From NCBI GenBank assembly GCA_021390615.1, contig JAJEJU010000025.1, positions 124,001-188,000 on the forward strand: a DNA stretch of 64,000 nucleotides, given 5' to 3'. This stretch comes from Rhodanobacteraceae bacterium ZG21-1 (GTDB lineage Bacteria; Pseudomonadota; Gammaproteobacteria; Xanthomonadales; Rhodanobacteraceae). Positions 9,703 to 18,813 of this stretch are shown one piece after another (within the stretch, counting starts at the first letter, position 1; the number at the start of each line of letters is the position of its first letter). The notes beneath the pieces were generated by a model. It did no database searches and was not told the DNA's origin. It saw only the letters and a list, made by a program, of their open reading frames with translations. A program made the position numbers and the translations under genes.

Positions 9703-10997
9703 GCTTGTCCTAGGCGATCCACATCAATCGCATCGGTGAGGAAGATCATGCCGCCGTCAGGCAGATTGAAGCCGGCGTTCGCCGTGCTGAGGCCGGCGGT
9801 CGGTTCGCCGAACGAACGCGTGCGCGGCCGGCCGCGGAACGCCACCGCGACCACCTCGCCCGAGCTCGCCGTATGCGGCCCGAGCAGTACAGCGACAGGT
9901 GCCTGTTCCAGTGCGGGTCCGCGCGGCGAACTCTTGTCCAGCGGGTTCGCCACAGCGAAGGTTTGCACATGGCCCTTGGCATCGCGGAAACCACCGAGCG
10001 CCTGGTCGCCAAGCAAGGGACGCAGCCCCTCAAGCATGGGCACCATGCTGCCGCCGCCGTCGTGGCGAAGATCGACGATCCAGCCGCAGCGCGCTGACGC
10101 GGCCTGCTTGCCGATGGCGTCCACCATGTTTTGCACGAAGGCGTGGCGCGCCTCTGCATTCATGCCACGGTAGCCCGGCATCGCGATATAGCCGATGCCG
10201 CCCGGCTTCAGTTCGACCGCGGCCGGCGAACTGGCGCCGCCTTCGCTGTGTTCCTGCTTCGCCTCCCAGGCACCCATCAGAAAGCTGTGGTGATCCCCGA
10301 GCTTGGCCAGCAGCGCCTGGATCGTCGGGTAGGTATCGACCGAGGTTTTCGCATCCTTCGCCATCGCGTGCAGCTCGGGCTCGAACCGGTCCCAGTCGAT
10401 CTCCTGCGCATGCAGGGCATGCGTGCGCACGATGCGGATGGCGGCATCCAGTTCGGCTTGCGGCGTCACTCCAGCCTGCGTGGACGCAGCCAGCGTTTCC
10501 AGATGCAGATGCCTGGCCGTGGCCTCGCCGTTGCCGTTGAGGATCACGCCGACCAGGAGGTGCGCAGCAGACGCGGGAACGTCAAGGCGCACTTCGCGAT
10601 GCATGCCCGAACTGGTGCCGATCGCCGGCATGCGCAGCGAGGTGACCAGGCCGACGATGCTGTTCTTGTCGTCGTCGGCTCTCAGCCATAGCCCCGCGCC
10701 GCGAGCCGCATCGCGGACGTCCAGGTCGGCGGACAAGCGCAGGGTGTGGCCGCGATAGGGCGCTGCATCCAGGGTGTACACGGAAGCACCGAACTTGTAG
10801 GGATCGGCCTGCGTCGCGCTCAGGCTCACCGTCGCGCCGTCGGCGCCGACCGGATCGCCGCCGCCATCCAGCCGATAATTTTGATGGCCGCTGCCGGTCA
10901 CCTGCCAGCTCGGGGGCGTCGGCGTAGAAGTGGCGCCACGTGCGCCCGGCAGGAGACAGCAGCAGGCGACGAACAGCAGCATGGACAGGCGTTTCAT
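9594..10997 (-). CDS. Secreted S41 (C-terminal-processing) family peptidase
   Basis: The 467-residue protein starts with a signal peptide (LLFVACCCLLPGARGA). A beta-rich N-terminal domain of about 150 residues precedes the S41 fold. The catalytic region shows GYIAMPGYRG, IVDLRHDGGGSMVPMLEGL and HTASSGEVVAVAFRGRPRT (nucleophile Ser378 or Ser379), followed by GEPTAGLSTAN, all typical of S41. The absence of an obvious PDZ domain and the N-terminal jelly-roll-like domain place it with the tricorn/retinol-binding-like S41 branch rather than CtpA. It is periplasmic or outer-surface. Its 3' end overlaps the cytochrome b561 gene tail-to-tail by 109 bp. Confidence 0.88.
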   Translation of the reverse strand: MKRLSMLLFVACCCLLPGARGATSTPTPPSWQVTGSGHQNYRLDGGGDPVGADGATVSLSATQADPYKFGASVYTLDAAPYRGHTLRLSADLDVRDAARGAGLWLRADDDKNSIVGLVTSLRMPAIGTSSGMHREVRLDVPASAAHLLVGVILNGNGEATARHLHLETLAASTQAGVTPQAELDAAIRIVRTHALHAQEIDWDRFEPELHAMAKDAKTSVDTYPTIQALLAKLGDHHSFLMGAWEAKQEHSEGGASSPAAVELKPGGIGYIAMPGYRGMNAEARHAFVQNMVDAIGKQAASARCGWIVDLRHDGGGSMVPMLEGLRPLLGDQALGGFRDAKGHVQTFAVANPLDKSSPRGPALEQAPVAVLLGPHTASSGEVVAVAFRGRPRTRSFGEPTAGLSTANAGFNLPDGGMIFLTDAIDVDRLGQAYGGKLSPDEPVAPSASGTDGVLATASSWLSSSCGD

Positions 10998-11138
10998 GAA
11001 TCCCTTCGGCTCGCAGGCAAAGCGCGCAAGCTACGCCGTATGAGGTTCGGCGCCTAGCCCCTGCCGCCTCGGCGCCCATGCATGATTGATGTCCGAAAAC
11101 GGCGAGTTCCTGTGCCGGACGCATGCTAGCCTGCAGGC

Positions 11139-12656
11139 ATGAACGAAGCTCAGCACGCCCTCCCCGATCCGCGCGTGTGCGAACAGGCCAGGCTCAGCCG
11201 CGACGCACGCTTCGACGGCTTGTTCTTCACCGCGGTGAGCAGCACCGGCATCTATTGCCGACCGGTATGCCCCGCGCCGTCGCCGAAGCGCGAGAACGTC
11301 AGCTACTACGAAAGCGCCGCCGCGGCGGAACTGGCCGGCTATCGGCCGTGCCTGCGCTGCCGGCCGGAACTCGCGCCTGGCCACGCGCTGTGGCAGCGCG
11401 GCGACCACGTGGTGGCGCGCGCGCTGAAACTGATCGAGGGCGGCGCGCTGGACGAGCAGTCGCTGGAGCAGCTCGCCCAGCGCGTCGGCATCGGCGCGCG
11501 CCAGCTGCGCCGCCTGTTCGTGGAGCGCCTGGGCGCGCCGCCGGTGAGCGTGCACACCACTCGCCGCCTGCTGTTCGCGAAGCAGTTGCTGACCGAAACC
11601 GCGCTGCCGGTGACCGAGGTGGCGCTGGCCTCCGGCTTCCGCAGCCTGCGCCGCTTCAACGCGGCGTTCGCCCAGGCCAACCGGATGCCGCCGCGCGAAC
11701 TGCGTCGCCGGCCGCGCGAAGCGCCGGGCGCGGCGCTGATCCTGCGCCTGGGCTATCGCCCCCCGTACGACTTCGCCGCGCTGCTTTCCTTCCTGCGCGG
11801 CCGCGCGCTGCCCGGGGTGGAACAGGTGGACGAGCACAGCTATGCCCGCGTGTTCGGCCCGGCCGAAGCGCCCGGCTGGCTGCGCCTGCGCGCGTGGCCG
11901 GGCGACGAACACGCGCTGCAGTTGCAGCTGCATTGCCCGCAGCCGGCGCAGCTGCTGGGCGTGGTGACCCGGCTGCGCCGCATGTTCGATCTGGACGCGA
12001 ACCCGCAGGCGCTGGCCGAGGCGTTCGCAGGCGATGCCCTGCTGGGCCCGCTGGCCGCGCACCGCCCAGGTCAGCGCCTGCCCGGCGGCTGGGACGGCTT
12101 CGAGATCGCGGTGCGTGCGATCCTCGGCCAGCAGGTCAGCGTGGCGGCGGCGCGCACCCTGGCCACGCGCATCGTGCAGCGTTGGGGCGAGCCGCTGGCG
12201 ATGCCGGCGCAGCCCGGGCTCGACCGGCTGTTTCCGACGCCGGCGGTGCTGGCCGAGGCAGACTTGCGCGAGATCGGGCTCACTACTGCGCGCGCAGCGA
12301 CCGTACGCGGCGTCGCGCAGGCGCTGCTGGACGGCCGCGTCGATTTCCGCGCGGAGCAGTCGCTGGACGAATTCGTGGCGGCCTGGACCGCCCTGCCTGG
12401 CATCGGCGAATGGACCGCGTATTACATGGCGATGCGTGCGCTCAGCCATCCGGATGCGTTCCCGGCCGCTGATCTGATCCTGCGCCGTGCCGCTTCCGGT
12501 GACGGATCGACGCTCAGCACCAAGGCCCTCACCGCGCGCGCCGAAGCCTGGCGGCCGTGGCGCGCCTACGCGGTGATGCATCTGTGGCGCAGCACCGTCG
12601 AACCGCTTCCGCCTCCGCCCTCACGGCGTCGGCAAAGCTTACGGAGTTCCCGATGA
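11139..12656 (+). CDS. alkA: Ada regulatory domain fused to AlkA DNA-3-methyladenine glycosylase
   Basis: This 505-residue fusion excises alkylated bases. The N-terminal Ada-type zinc domain has the four cysteines Cys40, Cys44, Cys71 and Cys74 (YCRPVCPAP and RPCLRCRPE), of which Cys40 would accept methyl groups from phosphotriesters. An AraC-type helix-turn-helix pair (residues about 90-190, [13 protein letters not shown]) follows. Next come the AlkA N-terminal domain and a helix-hairpin-helix glycosylase domain with [12 protein letters not shown] and catalytic Asp445 in [10 protein letters not shown]. The protein therefore senses methylation, can act as a transcription activator and repairs DNA. 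Its stop overlaps the start of ogt (ATGA), so the two repair activities are co-translated. Confidence 0.94.
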   Translation: MNEAQHALPDPRVCEQARLSRDARFDGLFFTAVSSTGIYCRPVCPAPSPKRENVSYYESAAAAELAGYRPCLRCRPELAPGHALWQRGDHVVARALKLIEGGALDEQSLEQLAQRVGIGARQLRRLFVERLGAPPVSVHTTRRLLFAKQLLTETALPVTEVALASGFRSLRRFNAAFAQANRMPPRELRRRPREAPGAALILRLGYRPPYDFAALLSFLRGRALPGVEQVDEHSYARVFGPAEAPGWLRLRAWPGDEHALQLQLHCPQPAQLLGVVTRLRRMFDLDANPQALAEAFAGDALLGPLAAHRPGQRLPGGWDGFEIAVRAILGQQVSVAAARTLATRIVQRWGEPLAMPAQPGLDRLFPTPAVLAEADLREIGLTTARAATVRGVAQALLDGRVDFRAEQSLDEFVAAWTALPGIGEWTAYYMAMRALSHPDAFPAADLILRRAASGDGSTLSTKALTARAEAWRPWRAYAVMHLWRSTVEPLPPPPSRRRQSLRSSR

Positions 12657-13195
12657 GCAACCAGGCCGAACCGATCTATTACGACGACATCGACAGCCCG
12701 GTCGGACGCCTGCGACTGGTCGCCGACCGCGCAGGCCTGCGCCAGCTCTGGTTCGCGCAGGAGCGCCATCCGAAGCGGCTGGAACCGGACTGGGTGCAGG
12801 CCAGCGAACCGCTCGCCTTCGCGCGCGTCCAGCTCGAAGAATATTTCGCCGGCACGCGCCAGCGCTTCGAGCTGCCGCTGCATCCGCTGGGCACGCCGTT
12901 CCAGCTCGCGGTGTGGCAGGAACTTGCGCGCATCGACTACGGCGCCACCATCAGCTATGCCGAACTGGCGCGGCGCATCGGCCAGCCGCAGGCGATGCGC
13001 GCGGTCGGCGCCGCGAACGGGCGCAATCCGCTGCCGATCGTGCTGCCCTGTCACCGGGTGATCGGCAGCAACGGCAGCCTCACCGGTTTCGGCGGCGGCC
13101 TGCCGACCAAGCGCTTCCTGCTGAGCCTGGAAGACCACGTCGCCCGCGGCGACCTGTTCGGCTCGGCCGCGACGGCGCGCTCGCGCTCCGCCTGA
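12653..13195 (+). CDS. ogt: Methylated-DNA-[protein]-cysteine S-methyltransferase
   Basis: The 180-residue product transfers O6-methyl groups from guanine irreversibly to its own cysteine. The active-site motif PCHRV is present with Cys133, preceded by the recognition-helix segment [12 protein letters not shown] and the domain start [11 protein letters not shown]. The start at 12653 is set by the ATGA overlap with the alkA stop; an open extension upstream lies inside alkA. The pair forms an adaptive-response-like operon in which the regulatory Ada domain sits on the glycosylase rather than on the methyltransferase. Confidence 0.95.
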   Translation: MSNQAEPIYYDDIDSPVGRLRLVADRAGLRQLWFAQERHPKRLEPDWVQASEPLAFARVQLEEYFAGTRQRFELPLHPLGTPFQLAVWQELARIDYGATISYAELARRIGQPQAMRAVGAANGRNPLPIVLPCHRVIGSNGSLTGFGGGLPTKRFLLSLEDHVARGDLFGSAATARSRSA

Positions 13196-13283
13196 ACAAC
13201 GCGACGGCGGCCGACGCAGACGGATGAAATCGTCACGTCGCTGCGCGATCATGCGCGACTGTCTCCGCGCCACGATCGTCGCC

Positions 13284-14582
13284 ATGAAATTTCCCCGTGC
13301 CTTGCTGCTTTGCTGCCTTGTCGTACTGATCGCAGCTTGTTCTACCAGTAAATGCAAATACTCCGCGCCACCCAGCGCGCCGCTTCCACCTCCCGCGGCA
13401 TCCGCGAGCACGGCACCCGCCCCCGCCCCGCTGCTGCTGATCTCGATCGACGGCTTCCGCGCCGACTATCTCGAGCGTGGCCTCAGCCCCACCTTGCAGA
13501 TGCTGGCGCAGCAAGGCGTCCATGCAGATGCGATGCAGCCGTCCTTCCCCTCGCTGACCTTTCCCAACCACTACACCCTGGTCACCGGCCTGACCCCGGA
13601 CCACCACGGCATCGTCAACAACACGATGACCGACCCGGTGCTCGGCAAGTTCGTCTACAAGGACCACAGCGCGGCGAGCGACGGGCGCTGGTGGGCAGGC
13701 GGCACGCCGATCTGGGAAACCGCCGAAGCGCATGGCCTGCGCACCGCCAGCATGTTCTGGCCCGGCTCCGAGGCGGACATCCACGGCCATCACCCGGACT
13801 ACTGGCGGCCGTTCGACGGCAAGTTCCCGCCCGAGCAGCGCGTGGACCAGGTGCTGAGCTGGCTCGACCTGCCGTACGCACAACGCCCCCGTTTCATGAC
13901 CTTGTACTTCGACGCGGTCGACCATGCCGGCCACGAGCACGGTCCGGATTCGCCGGAGGTGAACGCGGCGATCCGCGCCACCGACGGCGCCATCGCACGC
14001 CTGGTGGACGGGCTAAAACAGCGCGGCCTGTACGGCCACATCAACATCATCGTGGTGGCCGACCACGGCATGGCCGGCGTGGCGCCGGATCACAACATCC
14101 TGATCGACCGGCTGCTGCCGCTGAAGCAGGTCGAGACCGTCGACCTCGGCGTGCTGGCCGGCTTCAATCCCAAGCCCGGCCACGACTTCGCCCGCATCGA
14201 AGCGCGCATGACCCGGCCGCAGCAGCACATGCAGTGCTGGGACAAGAGCCAGGTGCCGGCGCGGCTGGGCTACGGCAGCCATCCGCGCGTGCCGCAGCTG
14301 CTGTGCCTGGCCGACGTGGGCTGGCGCATCACCTCGCGTGACGGCATGGCGAAGCACAAGGAATCGCCGCACCTGGGCGAGCACGGCTACGACAACGCCG
14401 ATCCCTTGATGCGTGCCCTGTTCATCGCCTCGGGCCCGTCGTTCGAGCAAGGCCTGCGCGTGCCGGAATTCCCGAACGTGGACGTGTATCCGCTGATGAC
14501 GCATCTGCTCGGCATCCCGGCCGTGCCCGGCGACGGCGACTACGACGCGGTGAAGCAGATGCTGAAGCCCGAGCTGCGCTGA
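13284..14582 (+). CDS. Ectonucleotide pyrophosphatase/phosphodiesterase-like lipoprotein
   Basis: The 432-residue protein belongs to the alkaline-phosphatase superfamily, NPP branch. Metal and nucleophile motifs are visible: LLISIDGFRADYL (first Asp ligand), FPSLTFPNHYTLVTG with the Thr nucleophile, TLYFDAVDHAGHEHG and VVADHGMAG. The start at 13284 places a lipobox (LVVLIAAC) after a short charged N-terminus, so the mature enzyme should be lipid-anchored in the periplasm. An upstream in-frame ATG at 13224 would bury this signal. Such enzymes hydrolyse nucleotide pyrophosphate or phosphodiester bonds; the natural substrate is unknown. Confidence 0.9.
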   Translation: MKFPRALLLCCLVVLIAACSTSKCKYSAPPSAPLPPPAASASTAPAPAPLLLISIDGFRADYLERGLSPTLQMLAQQGVHADAMQPSFPSLTFPNHYTLVTGLTPDHHGIVNNTMTDPVLGKFVYKDHSAASDGRWWAGGTPIWETAEAHGLRTASMFWPGSEADIHGHHPDYWRPFDGKFPPEQRVDQVLSWLDLPYAQRPRFMTLYFDAVDHAGHEHGPDSPEVNAAIRATDGAIARLVDGLKQRGLYGHINIIVVADHGMAGVAPDHNILIDRLLPLKQVETVDLGVLAGFNPKPGHDFARIEARMTRPQQHMQCWDKSQVPARLGYGSHPRVPQLLCLADVGWRITSRDGMAKHKESPHLGEHGYDNADPLMRALFIASGPSFEQGLRVPEFPNVDVYPLMTHLLGIPAVPGDGDYDAVKQMLKPELR

Positions 14583-14633
14583 AAGCCTGCTCGCGAACTT
14601 CGACGCCTCGCCGTGTCATGGCGTTGCACGGCG

Positions 14634-14658
14634 CTGGCCTGACAGGCGATCAGGCCAG
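14634..14658 (+). terminator. Hairpin after the NPP gene
   Basis: A perfect 9-bp stem (CTGGCCTGA / TCAGGCCAG) with a 7-base loop lies 52 bp after the NPP stop. It has no T-run, so it would be a weak or Rho-assisted terminator. The rest of the gap to 14877 shows no gene-like frame. Confidence 0.45.
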
Positions 14659-14877
14659 GCCGCGGGCCGCCGCACAGCAGCCACTCGACGACCACCCGCA
14701 GGCCCGGGCCGGTCTGACTGGATTTCCGCGTGGTCATTCCGTGGCGGACCGATGATCTCCACGCGTTCCTGTTCCTCGACCCGCACGCAGACCGTTCCCG
14801 CGCGAGCTGCGTGGAGATCGTGAGCAGGCTCCGAGGCGGCGCTTGAGCCTGGCCGCGTCAACCGCGAAAGTAGCGCC

Positions 14878-15780
14878 ATGAGCATCGAGCTGCGTCATCT
14901 GCGCTACTTCATCGCGGTCGCCGACGAGCTGCACTTCGGCCGTGCGGCGGAGCGGCTGGGCATGTCGCAGCCGCCGCTCAGCCAGCAGATCCGTCAGCTG
15001 GAAGGCGCGATCGGGGCGCGCCTGTTCAACCGCAGCAATCGCCGCGTGGCCCTCACCGAAGCAGGCCGGCTGTTCCTCGCCGAGGCGCGCGAGGTGCTGG
15101 ACAAGGTCGAGCGCGCGACCGAGCTGGCCCAGCGCGCGCAGCGCGGCGAGGCGGGCGAGCTGCGCATCGGCTTCACCCGCACGGCGCCGCTGTCGACCCA
15201 CATCCCGCGCGCGATCTTCGCGTTCCGCCAGCAATTCCCCGCGGTGCAGCTGCAATTGCTGGAGCTGAACTCGCTGCAGCAGGTCGACGCGCTGCTGGAA
15301 CGCCGGCTGCAGATCGGCATCGTGCGCGGCCACGCCCTGCCCGACACGCTGGCCTCGCGCCGCCTGCTGCGCGACCCGCTGGTGGCGGTGCTGCATGAAC
15401 GTCACCCGGCCCTGCGCGGCCTGGGTCCACGCCGACGCCTGCGCACCGAGGCGCTGGCACAGGAACCGTTCGTGCTGTTCGCGCGCGCTTCGGGCGCCGG
15501 CATCCACGACCACGTGCTGACGCTGTGCCGCCATGCCGGCTTCACTCCGCGCCTTGCCCAGGAAGCGCGCGAAGCCTCCACCATCGTCAGCCTGGTCGCT
15601 GCCGGCATGGGCGTGTCGATCCTGCCCGCGTCCTGCGAACACATCCGCATCGACGGCGTGCGCTTCGTGCCGCTGGCCGATCCCGCCGCGATGTCGGAGA
15701 TCCATGCGGCCCACCTGCCGGAGGAACGTTCGCCGCTGGTGCGGCAGTTCGTGCAGCTGCTGGTCGCGCACTGTCGCTAG
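14878..15780 (+). CDS. LysR-family transcriptional regulator (BenM/CatM-like)
   Basis: The product has 300 residues. The N-terminal helix-turn-helix is the classical one for this branch (LRYFIAVADELHFGRAAERL, then PPLSQQIRQLE and LFNRSNRRVALTEAG). It is followed by a linker helix and a two-lobed effector domain (LRIGFTRTAPLSTHIPRAI onward). The C-terminal domain resembles regulators of aromatic catabolism that bind small acids. No divergent target gene is adjacent: upstream is the NPP gene tail on the same strand, downstream a convergent oxidoreductase. Its targets are therefore unknown. Confidence 0.93.
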   Translation: MSIELRHLRYFIAVADELHFGRAAERLGMSQPPLSQQIRQLEGAIGARLFNRSNRRVALTEAGRLFLAEAREVLDKVERATELAQRAQRGEAGELRIGFTRTAPLSTHIPRAIFAFRQQFPAVQLQLLELNSLQQVDALLERRLQIGIVRGHALPDTLASRRLLRDPLVAVLHERHPALRGLGPRRRLRTEALAQEPFVLFARASGAGIHDHVLTLCRHAGFTPRLAQEAREASTIVSLVAAGMGVSILPASCEHIRIDGVRFVPLADPAAMSEIHAAHLPEERSPLVRQFVQLLVAHCR

Positions 15781-15921
15781 TCGAGACGCCTGCATGAGTC
15801 CGGAACCGCGATGCCTGAAGCGGACATCCCGCCGTCGGCCCTGTTCTCGCATGTGTCGTCAGGATCGATACGTACCGGCCGATCATTCCACCCGCGCCGG
15901 TCGACACGATTCAGAAGAAGC

Positions 15922-15939
15922 TCGCCGGCATGCCGGCGA
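15922..15939. terminator. Perfect palindrome between convergent genes
   Basis: TCGCCGGCATGCCGGCGA is a perfect 18-bp palindrome, extended by AGC/GCT with one bulge. It lies seven bases from the end of the oxidoreductase gene (stop at 15946) and 140 bp after the LysR stop. It may act as a bidirectional transcription end; there is no T-run. Confidence 0.4.
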
Positions 15940-15945
15940 AGCTGC

Positions 15946-16923
15946 TCAACCGCCGGGCATCAGGACCAGCTTGCCGCGAGCGCGGCCGGCCAGGCTGATG
16001 TCGAGCGCCTTGCGCCAGTCCTCCAGGGCGAAGGTCTGCGCAACGGGTATGGAGAAGCGTCCCTCCGCCGCCAGTCGCCCGTATTCGCCAAGCACGTCCC
16101 AGCGAAGCTTGAAGCCGCCCTCGGATTGGATGTTCTCCGCGCCGGTGCGCACGCCGGCCTTGGCGGCGCCCTCGACATCGGTGGCCGTGATGACGCGCGC
16201 GGCGTCTCCTCTAGCAATCTCCACCAGGTCAGGCAACGCACCGGCGTAGCGCGATTGCAGATTGACCGGCGCCGCATCCACGAGAACGTCCGGCGCCTCG
16301 CTGACCAGGGCACGCACTCGTTCCACCACGCCCTCACCATGCGCGACGACCAGGGCGCCCAAGGCGCGCAGCCGGTCCGCGAAGGTTTCGCCGGCCGTCG
16401 CAATCACCCTGGCACCGTGCAGAAGGGCCATCTGGACGACGGCGAAGCCCACCATCGAGCCGGCTCCATTGACCAGGATGGTCTGGCCTTTCTGGAAACC
16501 GGACCAGGCAAGGTAGCGAGCCGCCGTCTCGACAGCCATCGGCAGCGCCGCAGCATCGACATGCGACAGCCCGTCAGGAAGCCGGTCCCAATGATAGAGA
16601 ACGGCTTCATCGGCCGCGCCTGCGCTCGGATAGTTCCTGAAGTCGGCGGGGCCGAATACGGCATCGCCCACGGCAAGGTCGGAGACGCCTTCTCCTACGG
16701 CCGTGACGACACCCGACACGTCCAGCCCGATGCCGGATGGCAGCTGGCGGGCAAACAGCCCCCGGCAGAGTGCCCAGTCGGCCGGGTTCAGTCCGCAGGC
16801 ATGGACGCGCACCGCGACATGCCCTGCCTGGGGCACTGGTATCGGCGCTTCCTCGAGCCTGAGCACGTCGGCAGGCTCGCCGTAGGCGTGATAACGGATC
16901 GCTCTCATCTTCTCAGCAGGCAT
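15946..16923 (-). CDS. Zinc-independent MDR oxidoreductase (NADPH:quinone reductase-like)
   Basis: This 325-residue medium-chain dehydrogenase/reductase has the GroES-like N-terminus (YHAYGEPADVLRLEEAPIP), the quinone-reductase motif CGLNPADWALCRG and the nucleotide-binding segment ILVNGAGSMVGFAVVQMA. The structural-zinc cysteines are absent. It probably reduces quinones or enones with NAD(P)H in the cytoplasm. The start at 16923 is chosen because GGAGG lies five bases upstream. A longer frame beginning MSVTD at 16998 starts inside the operator repeat and is an artefact. The gene is divergent from a TetR repressor, and the two share a 45-bp double dyad. Confidence 0.92.
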   Translation of the reverse strand: MPAEKMRAIRYHAYGEPADVLRLEEAPIPVPQAGHVAVRVHACGLNPADWALCRGLFARQLPSGIGLDVSGVVTAVGEGVSDLAVGDAVFGPADFRNYPSAGAADEAVLYHWDRLPDGLSHVDAAALPMAVETAARYLAWSGFQKGQTILVNGAGSMVGFAVVQMALLHGARVIATAGETFADRLRALGALVVAHGEGVVERVRALVSEAPDVLVDAAPVNLQSRYAGALPDLVEIARGDAARVITATDVEGAAKAGVRTGAENIQSEGGFKLRWDVLGEYGRLAAEGRFSIPVAQTFALEDWRKALDISLAGRARGKLVLMPGG

Positions 16924-16983
16924 GCAGTCCTCCAGGCGTCGACGAATCCCGGGCATGTCGCTCGGCCCTCGGGATCCGTTAAA

Positions 16984-17028
16984 GTCAGTCACTGACATAT
17001 CATCCTATGCTTTATGTCAGTGACTGAC
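16984..17028. promoter_or_regulatory. Paired operator for the TetR repressor
   Basis: GTCAGTCACTGACAT (16984-16998) and its exact reverse complement ATGTCAGTGACTGAC (17014-17028) are separated by 15 bp. Each arm is itself a dyad, GTCAG-N3-CTGAC. Two repressor-sized sites in the divergent promoter region are typical for a TetR protein that controls itself and the neighbouring enzyme gene. Confidence 0.85.
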
Positions 17029-17046
17029 AATAGAGGTATCCGAGCC

Positions 17047-17613
17047 ATGCCTAGAGATCGAGGAAATGTGCGTCGCCGCATGCGGGAAGCAGCCCTCGAG
17101 CTATTCCTTGAAAAGGGCTACGACGGAACCACCGCCGCCGAAATCGCCGCGCGCGCCGGCGTCACGGAACGCACCTTCTTCCGCCATTTCCCGGACAAGC
17201 GGGAAGTGCTGTTCAACGAAGCCGAGCTGCATGCCAGGCTGGATGCCGCGATCGCCGAGGCGCCACCCAGACTCGGCCCGCTCGAAGCCGTGGTGTGGGC
17301 ATTCCAGTCGCTCGCGCCGATGTTCGAGGAGAACCGTCCGCTCGCCGAGCCGGGGCGCGCAGTGATCGCGCAGACGCCCGCCTTGCAGGAGCGTCAGCTC
17401 GCCAAGACGGCCTCGATCACGCGGGCCATCACCGAGGCATTGCAGCGCCGCAAGATCGAACCCGCACTGGCCGGCTTGGCAGCTGTCACGGGCATGGCCG
17501 TCACCGGGCATGCCTTGCAGGCCTGGGTGCAGGACCCATCGTTGCCGTTGGTCGAACATTTCGAGCAGGCCTTTCAGGCGCTCAAGCAGCTGTCGAAGCC
17601 GGCGCCGCGATAA
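17047..17613 (+). CDS. TetR/AcrR-family repressor
   Basis: The 188-residue protein has the TetR helix-turn-helix (GYDGTTAAEIAARAGVTERT, then FFRHFPDKREVLF) and an all-helical ligand domain. The start at 17047 follows AGAGG with good spacing. An upstream in-frame ATG at 17014 belongs to the operator repeat and would add MSVTD, the same five residues wrongly readable on the other strand. It probably represses the divergent quinone-reductase-like gene and itself through the double dyad at 16984-17028, with an unknown electrophile or quinone as inducer. Confidence 0.93.
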   Translation: MPRDRGNVRRRMREAALELFLEKGYDGTTAAEIAARAGVTERTFFRHFPDKREVLFNEAELHARLDAAIAEAPPRLGPLEAVVWAFQSLAPMFEENRPLAEPGRAVIAQTPALQERQLAKTASITRAITEALQRRKIEPALAGLAAVTGMAVTGHALQAWVQDPSLPLVEHFEQAFQALKQLSKPAPR

Positions 17614-17928
17614 GCCATATCAGGCCCCTGCCCGGGCACCGGCTTTCATGCAGCTGTACGGAATCGCCTCGAAGCCACGGCAAACACAGCTTCTCGTGCA
17701 TGATCCGGGGCAGCAATACCGGGAGCCGACATCCGACCTTCGGGCATGTCCTCGCATGAGCCGATAGACCGGCGCGTACCGGCCGATCCATGGACAACGG
17801 TTCGCGGGCCGCCGGAGGCAGGCGATCTATGCCGTCACCCCGGTAGTCCGCGCGCTCCATGCCCTACCGATTCGGGGCATCGACATCAGGAGTTCGCGAA
17901 TACCGGGGTGAGGCGCGACGCTATGCGA
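17614..17928. other. Gene-free stretch
   Basis: Between the TetR stop and the secreted protein's stop no frame has coding character. The 14-mer CGTACCGGCCGATC occurs here (about 17776) and also near 15870, downstream of the preceding LysR gene. Nothing else is recognised. Confidence 0.5.
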
Positions 17929-18567
17929 TCAGTAGGTGATCGTCTGCGGAGGGCTGAGCGTAAAGACCCCGCTGACGGAGCAGGCGTAAGTGAAGGGGCC
18001 GCCCTGGCCATCCGAGGCATAGCCGAAGCCGGCAGTGAGGGTGGCCTGATTGGTAGGCGGCGAGCTGCTGATGTGCTGCGTATTGTTCCAGAGCAGATTC
18101 GACGTCCATTCGCATGTCGACGGCGGCGGTGCCGGGCTGAAATCGACCACCGGCACGAAAATCAAGTTGATTCTGAATGTCTTGCTGAATGATCCATTGG
18201 CAGACGAGCCGCTCCATTGCGGCGACAGCATCGGCAGAGGAAATTGGTTCTGATCGACCGTGACGCCCTGGATCACGCTTCCCACCGAGTAGCTGCAATC
18301 GGAAGTGAAATTTCCGGAGGTGATGGTCAGGTTGCCGGTGCTTGAATCGAAGTTGCCGCCGAGCGTCATCGGGCAAGTGACGCCTGAAGTCGCGTAAATC
18401 GGGTTGGTGTTCGTCATCGTCACTTGGCCGGACAACGTCACCGGGCCGCCGGGATGAGCCCCCCAGGCCACCGCAGGCGAGGTGACGGCCATGCTTGCAC
18501 AGGCAGCGCCGAGACAGATGGCGAACGCACTGGCTACTGATTTTCCCTTGATCTTCGAAACGTGCAT
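17929..18567 (-). CDS. Secreted protein of unknown function
   Basis: The 212-residue protein begins with a clear signal peptide (cleavage near SPAVAWG, about residue 36), preceded by AAGGAG six bases before the ATG at 18567. The mature part is rich in Ser, Thr, Gly and Asn, with few charges. It has two or more Cys (TCPMTLGGNF, DCSYSVG, TCEWTSN, YACSVSG), compatible with disulfides and a beta-sandwich. No family is recognised. Its plan (LSGQVTMTNTNPIYATSG then alternating polar and hydrophobic residues) resembles pilus-like or activation-domain proteins of Xanthomonadales, but this is a guess. It stands alone, with gene-poor DNA on both sides. Confidence 0.75.
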   Translation of the reverse strand: MHVSKIKGKSVASAFAICLGAACASMAVTSPAVAWGAHPGGPVTLSGQVTMTNTNPIYATSGVTCPMTLGGNFDSSTGNLTITSGNFTSDCSYSVGSVIQGVTVDQNQFPLPMLSPQWSGSSANGSFSKTFRINLIFVPVVDFSPAPPPSTCEWTSNLLWNNTQHISSSPPTNQATLTAGFGYASDGQGGPFTYACSVSGVFTLSPPQTITY

Positions 18568-18813
18568 ATGCTTCTCCTTGTGAACGTTGCGATACGTTTG
18601 CACTCTTGCGCACGAGGTCCTGCCACTGGCGGCTATCCGCAGCCAGGGCCGCATGACTCTATCCGAAGCCGCAAAAACCTACGCGCAGGACAATTCTCAA
18701 AGCACTGCAGCAATGAAAAACCGTGCTCTGCATCACTGATGCAGGCCGTCGACGAAGCGTGCGCAGATGATGATCCCTGCCAACGAAAGCCAGGCAGGGC
18801 GAATATCTGCAGC

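Noticed and set aside
14734-15852. Minus-strand frame across the LysR gene
   Set aside because: Shadow frame; the plus-strand product has a full LysR fold.
16923-17047. MSVTD starts on both strands
   Set aside because: Both derive from the mirrored operator arms; the better ribosome sites lie downstream.
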